Below are positions 1-7,041 of a DNA stretch of 9,212 bases, piece by piece. Under the pieces are notes generated by a model. That model made no database searches, was not told the DNA's origin, and was given only the letters and a program-made list of their open reading frames with translations. Each line of letters opens with the position of its first letter. The first letter of the stretch is position 1. Origin of the DNA: Verrucomicrobiota bacterium (lineage in GTDB: Bacteria > Verrucomicrobiota > Verrucomicrobiia > Verrucomicrobiales > Akkermansiaceae); contig VFJU01000131.1 in the NCBI GenBank assembly GCA_009885905.1, positions 1 through 9,212 on the forward strand, in the 5' to 3' direction. Made by a program: the position numbers and the translations under genes.

Positions 1-1481
1 ATGTTGATGTAGCGGCGCGCCACTTCCTTGTGGCTGAATTCCTTCGCACTTTCTATCATCACTCGGCGGATTTCCCGCTCGCGGATTTCCTCGGGTAATG
101 CATAGAAATCCATCGCTCGATCGATGGCCCAACGAAATGCTTCCGCATTGTAGTGGTCGAAGCGGAAGCCGTTTCCGGTTGAATTTTCGATATCTAATGG
201 GCGAACCGTATCGTAAAGACCGCCGGTCGAGTGGACGATCGCGAGAGAACCATAAATCGGCGATGTCATCTGCGGCAAACCACATGGCTCAAATAATGAC
301 GGCATCAACATGAAATCCGAGGCCGCATAGGCAAGCCTTGAGATTCGTTCATCGAAATCGACAATCGCGACGCGTTCACGCAGGTCAAACGCCGAAACAA
401 TTTTATCGATCCATTGTTGATGAGGACCATTTGCAACGATGACCACCTGTAAATCGCGATCCCAGTAATCCGAGACGAGATGATGCAAAATATCAGTGAG
501 CAGTTGCGGTCCTTTTTGCACGGGATCCAATCGAGAAGGCCAGAAGAAAATCGGTGCTTTTATGTCCTCTTTGAGTTGGAGCTCCCTTTGCAAAGCAAGT
601 TTGTTAGCCGCCTTGCCAGTGACAAAGTCATCCACGCCATAAGTTTGTGCCAACGAAGAATCCGTCACCGGATCGTAAGAAACATCTGGAGCGTTGAGGA
701 TCCCCGCAGAACAACCCGCAGCATATTTGGCACGCAATTCAGCACGCACCGAGTCAGGAATCACCGAGTGCCACCCCTCGACAATTTCCCACAGGAAACG
801 AGGACTCACCGTGTTGATGTAGTGCGCTGCGAAAATGCCTGAGGTGAGTAAATCCACCGGGACATGCGAACGGGCATGGTCATAACTAGCAGGTGAACCC
901 GTAAAATATAAATTCATCCAGAACTCTGCGGCATCGATTCCCGCTTCTTCGACCTGCGCCAAAGATACTTGCCGCGTGTGGATATTATGGACCGTGAACA
1001 AACACTTGATCCCCCGCCGCCGGGCCATTGCAGGAATCAAGGCGGTCATCCAGTCGTTGCAGTGAATCAAATCCGGCATGACGCGCGGAACAATGTGATT
1101 GATCAACTCGCGTTGAAAGACCAAGGCGATCCTCATCGCCTCGTCCGAGTGATTGCTGTAAACTTGCTCGCGATAATAAAAAATTCGATCTTCTGCTAGA
1201 TGAATGTGTGCTTCTGGCAGAACCTCATGATATTTTCTAAGTTCTTTTTCGTGCAGGTTGAAAATATCACTCTGAAACATTCGTCGGTAATTTGGCATCG
1301 CGACATGCACATCTGCACCGAGTTCGAATAAGGCCGAAACCAAAGAAGCAGAAACATCTGCTAGGCCACCGGCTTTAGCAGACATTCTCTGAGCCATGTT
1401 TCCCATACCCGGCGGCAAGTACGTAATTTCCGGGGTAACAATGAGAATGCGCGGCTTCACTGGCTTCTTAATGAGTGACAT
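1..1481 (-). CDS. glgA: Glycogen synthase, GT5 family (3' end beyond window)
   Basis: Predicted to transfer glucose from a nucleotide sugar (ADP-glucose in most bacteria) to the growing alpha-1,4-glucan chain in the cytoplasm. I translated 493 codons from the ATG at 1481 with no stop, so the C-terminus lies outside the window. E. coli GlgA is about 477 residues, and the last visible residues (FSHKEVARRYIN) look like the terminal helix, so little should be missing. Visible motifs: N-terminal acceptor-site KAGGLADV (36-43), CNDWMT (141-146), the donor loop SRLDPVQKG (316-324) with Arg and Lys, FEPCGLPQ (397-404) with the conserved Glu398, and STGGLYDTV (418-426). The form is divergent: HNIHT replaces the usual HNxxYQG, and the donor loop is one residue longer than E. 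coli SRLTSQKG. No Shine-Dalgarno precedes the ATG. The family assignment is firm; the exact donor sugar is inferred. Confidence 0.93.
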   Translation of the reverse strand, partial: MSLIKKPVKPRILIVTPEITYLPPGMGNMAQRMSAKAGGLADVSASLVSALFELGADVHVAMPNYRRMFQSDIFNLHEKELRKYHEVLPEAHIHLAEDRIFYYREQVYSNHSDEAMRIALVFQRELINHIVPRVMPDLIHCNDWMTALIPAMARRRGIKCLFTVHNIHTRQVSLAQVEEAGIDAAEFWMNLYFTGSPASYDHARSHVPVDLLTSGIFAAHYINTVSPRFLWEIVEGWHSVIPDSVRAELRAKYAAGCSAGILNAPDVSYDPVTDSSLAQTYGVDDFVTGKAANKLALQRELQLKEDIKAPIFFWPSRLDPVQKGPQLLTDILHHLVSDYWDRDLQVVIVANGPHQQWIDKIVSAFDLRERVAIVDFDERISRLAYAASDFMLMPSLFEPCGLPQMTSPIYGSLAIVHSTGGLYDTVRPLDIENSTGNGFRFDHYNAEAFRWAIDRAMDFYALPEEIREREIRRVMIESAKEFSHKEVARRYIN

Positions 1482-1628
1482 CGCAGATGATTCGTAGATT
1501 CGTTGCCATCGTTAGCTAATTGAATTCTGCTAAAGATAAAATAAAATCACCATATTAAATTTATAAATTTTGTTAATGATTGAAGGTTTCTTGTAATCAT
1601 TGATATATCTTTATTCTGCTGAAAAAAG
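1482..1628. promoter_or_regulatory. AT-rich gap upstream of glgA, likely its promoter region
   Basis: This gap separates the glgA start from the end of the NUDIX gene, both on the minus strand. It is far more AT-rich than its flanks, especially at about 1520-1627. It contains a perfect 14-bp palindrome, AAATTTATAAATTT, at 1557-1570. It also holds an inverted pair AATGATT/AATCATT at 1575-1581 and 1595-1601, and a direct repeat ATTCTGCT at 1524-1531 and 1613-1620. The placement suggests a glgA promoter and possibly operator sites, but I could not find a well-spaced -35/-10 pair. The regulatory role is inference from position and composition. Confidence 0.35.
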
Positions 1629-2243
1629 TTAGCTCGCCAAGTGGCGGATACAAAATTGCGACCAAGTCTCCAAACGCTCGAACATGGGCCCCGCCAGATC
1701 GTCAAGCGGAGTGAACCCCAATTCCAACAAAGCGTCCTCCCGGGAGAATACCGCGTCAGATTTCAAATCCACCAAGTGCACGATGCCAAGGTGAACTTGC
1801 CCCACGGGATTGGACTCGTCGTTGAGCAGCGCAATGATGCGGTGTTGATGCTCCTCAGGAAGTTGTAACTCTTCCTCAATTTCACGAGTGACCGCCGCAT
1901 GATAAGCCTCCGCACCCGTACGCCCGGCATCGGTGTCCACTGGGTTGACGTGACCTCCGACGCCGACGGATATCTTCGCATGCAACCGACTTTCGCCGCC
2001 CGCTTTTCCACGTGTGTAGTGGAGAATCCGGTCCCCACAACGGAAGATGCAATAGGGAATCAACTGCTTAAAACTTGGGTCCTCCTCAGCCGCCGCACGA
2101 TCCATGAAGGTGTGATTCTTCGCATCTAACAAACGAGCTACCGCTTCATCAAGGCCCTCGGTTTTGATCCCTTCAAATGCTCCTAATTCGTCCAACAATG
2201 CACGCGGCACCACCAACACTTCTTCCCCACCATACTTCGACAT
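1629..2243 (-). CDS. NUDIX hydrolase domain protein
   Basis: A 204-residue soluble protein of the NUDIX superfamily, which hydrolyses nucleoside diphosphates linked to another moiety using a metal-binding helix. The Nudix box is visible as E112-x7-REIEEEL (120-126), preceded by GVGGHVNPVD (94-103). Two deviations from GX5EX7REUXEEXGU are seen. The stretch between the glycine of GGH and Glu112 is about nine residues longer than the consensus, and the glycine near the end of the box is Gln127. GGHxNxxD with a spacer occurs in a known NUDIX phosphoesterase-like branch, so the enzyme is probably active. The N-terminus (VLVVPRALLDELGAF, 9-23) and IPYCIFRCGDRILHYTRG (62-79) fit that branch. The substrate cannot be predicted. 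The start at 2243 has no Shine-Dalgarno. The gene lies upstream of glgA on the same strand, 147 bases away, and diverges from radC. Confidence 0.85.
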   Translation of the reverse strand: MSKYGGEEVLVVPRALLDELGAFEGIKTEGLDEAVARLLDAKNHTFMDRAAAEEDPSFKQLIPYCIFRCGDRILHYTRGKAGGESRLHAKISVGVGGHVNPVDTDAGRTGAEAYHAAVTREIEEELQLPEEHQHRIIALLNDESNPVGQVHLGIVHLVDLKSDAVFSREDALLELGFTPLDDLAGPMFERLETWSQFCIRHLAS

Positions 2244-2250
2244 GACTTAT

Positions 2251-2278
2251 AGAATACGGATCGATCCCACTTCGCCAA
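2251..2278 (-). promoter_or_regulatory. Possible promoter for the NUDIX gene, perhaps leaderless
   Basis: On the minus strand a TTGGCG hexamer (2273-2278) and a TATTCT hexamer (2251-2256) are 16 bases apart and resemble -35 and -10 boxes. Only seven bases separate TATTCT from the ATG at 2243, so transcription would start at or beside the start codon and give a leaderless mRNA. That fits the lack of a Shine-Dalgarno. Such hexamers occur by chance, so this is weak. Confidence 0.25.
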
Positions 2279-2381
2279 GTTCATAACGATAACAAGTGGG
2301 CCGCCCGCATTGCACCATGTTGGATGACGCCGGCATTTTGAAAAATTCATTCTAATTCTTGCCAAGTGGAACACATTTGAT

Positions 2382-2385
2382 AGGG
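2382..2385 (+). promoter_or_regulatory. Ribosome binding site of radC
   Basis: AGGG seven bases before the ATG at 2393. It supports the upstream start over the internal ATG at residue 27, where conservation with other RadC proteins begins. Confidence 0.5.
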
Positions 2386-2392
2386 TGTTCAA

Positions 2393-3145
2393 ATGAACGG
2401 AAACGCAGCGCAAACCACCACCAAAGCCCACCAAGAAACCTACAACGCCAATAGCACGCGCATCCAAGACATGCCCCACGACCAGCGACCCCGTGAAAAA
2501 CTCGCCCAGCTAGGTCCGACATCCCTCGACAACGCCGAACTGATGGCACTTTTCATTTCGACCGGCACCAAGGGGCGCAGCGCGATCGATATCGGTCGCG
2601 ATTTGATCCAAAAATACGGCTCGATGGGAGCGCTGGGAGGACTGCCCATCGCAGAATTATCCAAAATCAAGGGACTCGGCATCGCAAAAGCATCGAAGCT
2701 TGCGGCCGCGTTCGAACTAGGAGTTCGAGTCGCTCGCGAGCAAATGCGAGATGTCCAGCTCGATTCACCTGAACGCATCTGCGATTTTTTTGGTCCACAA
2801 CTCCGTCACTTGAGCCAAGAACAAGTCGTCGTCGCCGTCTTGGACACACGCCTGCGCCACATCGGCACCACCATCGCCTCACTCGGCACCGTCAACGAAG
2901 CGAGCGCCCATCCGCGTGAAGTTCTTCGTCCAGTCATCACACGCGGAGGCTATGGTTTTATCCTTATTCACAACCATCCATCGGGCGACCCCAGCCCCAG
3001 CCACGGCGACGAAATAGCAACCCGCAATTTGATCTCGGCTGCAAACATCATGAACGTCCGATTCTTGGATCACATCATCATCGGACGCCCCTCTCCTGGG
3101 CGTGCCTCCTACTTCTCCTTTCGTGAAGCCGGCATCATTCCCTGA
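2393..3145 (+). CDS. radC: RadC family protein (UPF0758), JAB/MPN metalloprotease-like fold
   Basis: A 250-residue member of the RadC/UPF0758 family. The N-terminal part holds the conserved start RIQDMPHDQRPREKL (23-37) and a helix-hairpin-helix-like segment around IAELSKIKGLGIAKASKL (86-103), a DNA-binding fold. The C-terminal part is the JAMM metal site: H193-N-H195-PSGDPSP-S203-HG-D206, the HxHx7SxxD pattern expected for zinc. All ligands visible in this motif are intact. The family was named for DNA repair, but that role was later questioned because the original radC102 mutation was assigned to recG; the biochemical function stays uncertain. About 22 residues precede the usual start of conservation; the ATG at 2393 was kept because of AGGG upstream. 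It diverges from the NUDIX gene across 149 bases and probably shares a transcript with the AsmA-like gene 45 bases downstream. Confidence 0.95.
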   Translation: MNGNAAQTTTKAHQETYNANSTRIQDMPHDQRPREKLAQLGPTSLDNAELMALFISTGTKGRSAIDIGRDLIQKYGSMGALGGLPIAELSKIKGLGIAKASKLAAAFELGVRVAREQMRDVQLDSPERICDFFGPQLRHLSQEQVVVAVLDTRLRHIGTTIASLGTVNEASAHPREVLRPVITRGGYGFILIHNHPSGDPSPSHGDEIATRNLISAANIMNVRFLDHIIIGRPSPGRASYFSFREAGIIP

Positions 3146-3179
3146 GTTGCTTTTCGAAAAAATCCTCTTCAGTGTCGGC

Positions 3180-3183
3180 GGAG
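3180..3183 (+). promoter_or_regulatory. Ribosome binding site of the AsmA-like gene
   Basis: GGAG, within GGCGGAG at 3177-3183, lies seven bases before the ATG at 3191. It is the clearest Shine-Dalgarno in the window and fixes this start. Confidence 0.7.
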
Positions 3184-3190
3184 ATTCCGA

Positions 3191-5668
3191 ATGTATCGCC
3201 TGCACCTCACCCGCAATCTACGCTCTCTAGCGTTTTTACTGACTGTCGCCTTGATGCTCGCGGCAATCGTCGGCCTTTGGTGGATAAACCACATCGGTCT
3301 GCCTAAACCATGGCGTGCCACCATCGAGCGAGAAGTCGCCAAACAGGGAGCATTTATCACCATTGGCGGACTTCGCTACTCCCCATTCCGCGGGGTAATC
3401 GCCAGCAATGTCCGAATTTTCTCAGAACCGCAACACTTGCGAGAAATTTCTCGGTTAGAAAATATCATCATCGATTTTAATAAGCCCAAACTCGCTCGGG
3501 GGCTTTTTCAAATCGATAAAATCCAACTCAACCACGCAAAACTTGAACTCCCTGTAGATCCAAAAAATCCCAGCTCAGAAATCCTCCAAGTTACCGACGC
3601 AAACGGTACCATCCTCATGCCTGGCAACCGCCGCCTCGAAATCCGTAATGCCAATGGAAAAATCGCCGGCATCGATATTTCACTGAACCTTCGACTCATC
3701 GGCTACCTGCAAGACGGACAAAGTCAACCCGAAGACCCTAACATGGGAAAACGCCGCGAACTCTTGGCGAAAATCATCTCGGAATTAGAAAAATGGCAAT
3801 TCGACGAAAACAATTCACCGCATATCGAAATTTCAGTCGAGGGCGACATCAACATTCGTTCTTCCATCAACGCAAAAATATCTCTTGATGTTAGAAATAT
3901 TGAAAAAAACGGCCACCGCCTTGCAACTCTGACCGCACAAGCAGATCTAACGGGTGACATTTTTACTGTAACCTATCTTCGTGCGTCCGACACAGAGGGA
4001 GCTTTTGTGGGCCACATTGACTACAATCTGCAGGATCAAGAAGGGCGCTTTGACGTATCGTCATCCCTTGAAATTCCAACGCTTCTCACGGCGTGGCTGG
4101 GCATCCCTGCGCTTAGAGATGTTAAAATTAACGGGCGCCAATTCTTCTCTGGCGAAGGGAATTTTCAAATCGACGATTCTCACGTACCCAAAATACAAAT
4201 GACGGGGACCGCCCGCTGTGAAGCAGTCAAACTACGTGGAATTCCTTTTGATGTCATCAAACTTGCATACTCATGGGATCAAAATCGTATGTTTATTCGC
4301 GACTTAAATTTGTCTCGTTCGGATGGTGAGGCTTCAGGCAAAGCGCTCATCGAATGGCCCTTGGTACGACTTGAACTTAAAACCACTCTACCGGTTCCAG
4401 TTTACCGTCCATTCTTCATCGGACAACCTCTCGAACGTGTCCTCAATGACATCACCGAACGCCAAGGCGCAGCAGTCGACATAAAGCTAGAAGGCGGGTT
4501 CGACCTCACTAATAAATATGCTTGGGCATATACCGGTAGTGGTACCGCCAAAAACGTCAATTACCGTGGGGTCCCTATCAATTACGCTAACAGTAAATTT
4601 TCACTCAATCACTACGAGCTAGATTTTCATGACGGGACTTTGGACTTTGATTATACAAAATACATCCTACATAAAACATTCAACGGAGCAACGGAGGGGT
4701 CTGTAAAAGCCGACAGAATCCGCTACGACGCATCCATGAAAATGGTCGAGGTCGAGGACGTGCAGGGCTTAATCTGGGCAGCGCCGATGATACGGCTTTT
4801 CGCGCCGAAGGTGGCAGACAATCTCGAACAATACCGCTTTCACCAACCACCAGAGTTGAAAGGATTTGGTGTGATCGACGTCACTCCTCAGGGACGCACC
4901 GCCTTGGATATTTCATTCAACTCACCGCACCCTGCAGATTATCAATTTCTCGGAAAAAACCTAACCGTATTAAACCCGAGTGCATTGGTGGTGATTCGTA
5001 ACGAGAAAGTTTCTATTAAAAATCTCAAGTTCGATGCCTTCGATGGTCCCGTAATTGCGGACATCCAATATTTAGGCGCTGGAAAGATGGAGGGCGAAGT
5101 GAATTGGACTAAGCTCTCAATCCCAAGCCTTGCGTCAACTTATGGATTTGAAATCAAAGGCGGTGGCAGTGTTACAGGCAGAATTCGATTTTCACTTTCT
5201 GATAGTAAATTAGAAACCATGGCGGGTGAAGGCCTTCTTGCCATGGAAGATGCCAAACTCTTTTCTGTGCCAATGTTTGGTCCACTCACTCCTTTGGTCG
5301 GCGGCGTGTTGCAAGATAAAGAAGCGTTTGTGCAATCTGCCGATAACGCGTTTTGCACTTTCCAAATTCAGGATGGGATTCTTAGCACCGAAGATTTCCA
5401 AACCTCGACAAGTTCCCTCAACTTCACAGGGGTCGGCTCGGTTAACATGAATGAACAAACTCTCGACATGACCATGCGGATGAATGCCCGCGGATTACTG
5501 GGTCTCATCACCTTGCCCTTACGACCTTTTTCTGGCCTTTTTCAGTTTCGAGGAACGGGTCCATTGAAAAACACAGTTTGGGAGAGCATGAAATTTATCG
5601 CTCCACCCGCCACCAAAAAGGTTGAACCGCCCCCACCCCCAAAAACCACAAGCAAACCAAGCAACTGA
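3191..5668 (+). CDS. Large AsmA/TamB/YhdP-like inner-membrane-anchored protein
   Basis: An 825-residue protein with one N-terminal membrane segment (about residues 12-33, SLAFLLTVALMLAAIVGLWW) and a long periplasmic part predicted to be beta-rich. The segment after the anchor, LPKPWRATIEREVAKQG then YSPFRGVIASNVRIF (about 37-78), matches the conserved opening of AsmA-like proteins. The region at about 665-800, ending in FRGTGPLKNTVWE, resembles the AsmA-like C-terminal domain. Known members (AsmA, TamB, YhdP) form long grooves linked to phospholipid transport or outer-membrane assembly between the two membranes; the same role is inferred here. The last 17 or so residues are proline and lysine rich (PPPPPKTTSKPS), a low-complexity tail that may reach the cell wall. 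No close named orthologue is recognised, so I give no symbol. It follows radC by 45 bases and likely shares its transcript. Confidence 0.75.
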   Translation: MYRLHLTRNLRSLAFLLTVALMLAAIVGLWWINHIGLPKPWRATIEREVAKQGAFITIGGLRYSPFRGVIASNVRIFSEPQHLREISRLENIIIDFNKPKLARGLFQIDKIQLNHAKLELPVDPKNPSSEILQVTDANGTILMPGNRRLEIRNANGKIAGIDISLNLRLIGYLQDGQSQPEDPNMGKRRELLAKIISELEKWQFDENNSPHIEISVEGDINIRSSINAKISLDVRNIEKNGHRLATLTAQADLTGDIFTVTYLRASDTEGAFVGHIDYNLQDQEGRFDVSSSLEIPTLLTAWLGIPALRDVKINGRQFFSGEGNFQIDDSHVPKIQMTGTARCEAVKLRGIPFDVIKLAYSWDQNRMFIRDLNLSRSDGEASGKALIEWPLVRLELKTTLPVPVYRPFFIGQPLERVLNDITERQGAAVDIKLEGGFDLTNKYAWAYTGSGTAKNVNYRGVPINYANSKFSLNHYELDFHDGTLDFDYTKYILHKTFNGATEGSVKADRIRYDASMKMVEVEDVQGLIWAAPMIRLFAPKVADNLEQYRFHQPPELKGFGVIDVTPQGRTALDISFNSPHPADYQFLGKNLTVLNPSALVVIRNEKVSIKNLKFDAFDGPVIADIQYLGAGKMEGEVNWTKLSIPSLASTYGFEIKGGGSVTGRIRFSLSDSKLETMAGEGLLAMEDAKLFSVPMFGPLTPLVGGVLQDKEAFVQSADNAFCTFQIQDGILSTEDFQTSTSSLNFTGVGSVNMNEQTLDMTMRMNARGLLGLITLPLRPFSGLFQFRGTGPLKNTVWESMKFIAPPATKKVEPPPPPKTTSKPSN

Positions 5669-5730
5669 CTTTCCAATAAATATGAGACACATCTTGCGCT
5701 CAACTTGAAAAACTCCCAAGCTTACCTCAC

Positions 5731-5755
5731 GCGATAATGCATGCCGCATTATCGC
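5731..5755 (+). promoter_or_regulatory. Perfect 10-bp hairpin with A8 tract before the YqjD-like gene
   Basis: GCGATAATGC and GCATTATCGC form a perfect 10-bp stem around a 5-base loop (ATGCC), followed directly by eight A at 5756-5763. Neither strand gives a standard intrinsic terminator: the tract after the stem is A on the plus strand, and on the minus strand the U run precedes the stem. The structure ends 17 bases before the preferred ATG at 5773. It contains an in-frame upstream ATG (5737) and the -10-like hexamer GATAAT (5733-5738). A role in translation control or mRNA stability is inferred. Confidence 0.6.
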
Positions 5756-5772
5756 AAAAAAAAGAAACCGAG

Positions 5773-6213
5773 ATGAGCACCACACAATTCAATACGAACA
5801 GCCTAGATCCGGATGCTGGGTTCACCCAAACACCGTCTGTTTCGCAGGCAGCCAACGATCTCAGAATCGCCGCTGGCGAAAAGGCGCGAGAATTCGTGCA
5901 CACCGCAGAAGAAAAAGCAACAGCACTAAAAGATCGCGCCATGGAATCCGCCCAACACTTCCGGGATTCTGCTTCAGACCGAGCAAGTCACTTCAAGGCC
6001 AGCGCCAACGAAAAAGCTGCCGCATTCAAATCGGCCGCCGCTGACAAAGCACAACATTTCAAAGAATCCGCCAGCGAACAATGGCAAGATACCCGCGTAA
6101 AAGCCAAAGAACTTCACATCACGGCTGAAGACTACATCCGAGAAAATCCCACCAAGTGCGTATTAGGCGCTCTCGGCGCGGGCTTCCTTATCGGACTCAT
6201 CGTCCGCCGCTAA
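5773..6213 (+). CDS. YqjD/ElaB-like (DUF883) tail-anchored protein with 11-mer repeats
   Basis: A 146-residue protein. A polar N-terminus (1-33) is followed by eight 11-residue amphipathic repeats (34-121), then RENP (123-126) and a glycine-rich membrane helix, VLGALGAGFLIGLIV (130-144), ending in RR. The tail matches the YqjD/ElaB/YgaM (DUF883) type, C-terminally anchored in the inner membrane. In E. coli these bind ribosomes in stationary phase; that is known for E. coli only. The repeat region also recalls LEA group 3 and apolipoprotein-like helices, which lie on membranes or coil during desiccation, so a stress role is plausible. The start at 5773 was chosen over the in-frame ATG at 5737, which sits inside the hairpin and would add MHAALSQKKETE. 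There is no clear Shine-Dalgarno, only a purine-rich leader. Next gene: a YqjE-like protein 40 bases downstream. Confidence 0.72.
   Translation: MSTTQFNTNSLDPDAGFTQTPSVSQAANDLRIAAGEKAREFVHTAEEKATALKDRAMESAQHFRDSASDRASHFKASANEKAAAFKSAAADKAQHFKESASEQWQDTRVKAKELHITAEDYIRENPTKCVLGALGAGFLIGLIVRR
5872..6135 (+). repeat. Eight tandem 33-base units encoding 11-residue repeats
   Basis: Residues 34-121 of the YqjD-like protein divide without gaps into eight 11-mers, for example AEEKATALKDR, AMESAQHFRDS, ASDRASHFKAS, ANEKAAAFKSA and AADKAQHFKES. The pattern is roughly A-x-[EDS]-[KRS]-A-x-x-[FL]-[KR]-x-x, degrading in the last two units. The DNA units are diverged, so this is an old protein-level repeat rather than a recent DNA expansion. 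Confidence 0.75.
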
Positions 6214-6253
6214 TTCGAATAGTTAGTTGTCGGGTGTTTTTTATTTTCCTTAC

Positions 6254-6700
6254 ATGAATCAACCATTCGACACCGAACCTTCCGATCAAACTGAAGCTTC
6301 AGGCAGCGCTCAGATGCATCCAAGGCCGCCTCACGCCAATTGGCGCGAGGCCCTCATGGATCTAATTGCTGCACGCTTTGCATTATTTCAGTTAGAGTCA
6401 AAAGAATTATCCGAACAAGCTGCCAGACGCGCGAGCTTCATCGCAGCGGCTTGTGCCTGCACTTTTTTTGCATGGGCATTGATCCTGATAGGCGGGATAT
6501 CAATGCTTTCAAATTTCACGGGTTGGCGCTGGGATGCGGTGGCGCTCGCCTTGGCCACAATCCACTTGCTAGCGGGAATCATGTTCGCTAAGTCTGCGAA
6601 ACACTCTGGAAATACCGCATTTCCCATCACCCGCGCAGAATTCCAAAAAGACCGAGAATGGATCGAAAACTTCAGCAAAGACAAGAAATCGAACGGTTGA
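6254..6700 (+). CDS. Phage holin family protein (DUF1469), YqjE-like
   Basis: A 148-residue membrane protein. After a hydrophilic N-terminus comes the helix WREALMDLIAARFALFQLESKE (30-51), then two membrane segments (about 61-84 and 94-113), then FPITRAEFQKDREWI (123-137), the conserved end of the DUF1469 / holin superfamily III family. Despite the name there is no sign of a prophage; chromosomal members such as E. coli YqjE sit beside YqjD. The molecular function is unknown. I chose the ATG at 6254; an upstream in-frame TTG at 6227 would add nine residues but lacks a ribosome site too. It lies 40 bases after the YqjD-like gene, and its stop overlaps the next start (TGATG). Confidence 0.85.
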   Translation: MNQPFDTEPSDQTEASGSAQMHPRPPHANWREALMDLIAARFALFQLESKELSEQAARRASFIAAACACTFFAWALILIGGISMLSNFTGWRWDAVALALATIHLLAGIMFAKSAKHSGNTAFPITRAEFQKDREWIENFSKDKKSNG

Positions 6701-7041
6701 TGCGAGTCAGCGAGTCTGCACGCTCCACACTGGATGATGCCGCACTCTTGCTCAAGCAAAGGCTGGACTTTCCTACTCGCATTCGGGGATCGCTTAAAAG
6801 CCACCCCGCCGGCTGGCTCGTCGGATCACTAGCTTCTGGACTTGCCGCAAGTTGGATTTTTAGCCGAAAACCCTCATCTACGGAAAAAAAACATCGTAGT
6901 TTACCTATGAAATTGCTCGGTCTCTCCTTGACCGCAGTTCAACCAATGGCAAGGGTCTGGCTTTCAAACCAAGTGAAAAATTACTTTTCGACTCCCCGTC
7001 GTAGCTACCCAGAGAGTTCACCTCACTCGGATGCTTTTTGA
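6700..7041 (+). CDS. Small one-helix protein at the YqjK position
   Basis: A 113-residue protein of unknown function. The ATG at 6700 overlaps the previous stop by one base (TGATG), a classic coupling signal, so I preferred it to the ATG at 6658 that would overlap by 43 bases and add 14 residues. An N-terminal helical part with charged and leucine-rich heptad-like spacing (1-30) is followed by HPAGWLVGSLASGLAASWIF (35-54), a glycine- and alanine-rich likely membrane helix like the tail of DUF883 proteins. A weaker hydrophobic stretch follows at about 70-88, and the C-terminus is basic then serine rich. By order it matches yqjK in yqjD-yqjE-yqjK; sequence similarity to YqjK is not something I can claim. 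It probably acts with its two membrane neighbours. Confidence 0.6.
   Translation: MRVSESARSTLDDAALLLKQRLDFPTRIRGSLKSHPAGWLVGSLASGLAASWIFSRKPSSTEKKHRSLPMKLLGLSLTAVQPMARVWLSNQVKNYFSTPRRSYPESSPHSDAF

Noticed and set aside
480..842. Plus-strand open frame of 120 codons
   Set aside because: It is antisense to glgA, whose minus-strand frame is open for 493 codons with all family motifs. The other open frames in 1-1481 are the same kind of shadow.
1622..1646. Possible minus-strand terminator at the end of the NUDIX gene: CGCC/GGCG stem (1635-1646) followed by six U
   Set aside because: The stem is only 4 bp with a 4-base loop (5 bp with an impossible 2-base loop), overlaps the coding end, and lies 7 bases from the U run.
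2338..2387. radC promoter from TTGAAA (2338) or TTGCCA (2359)
   Set aside because: Neither has a TATAAT-like hexamer at 15-19 bases.
6254..6700. Prophage or lysis cassette suggested by the 'phage holin family' name
   Set aside because: No endolysin, structural or integrase gene is nearby, and the gene sits in a YqjDE-like chromosomal arrangement.
6658..6702. Earlier start (6658) for the small protein after the YqjE-like gene
   Set aside because: It would overlap the upstream gene by 43 bases with no ribosome site; the TGATG at 6698-6702 is a better coupled start.
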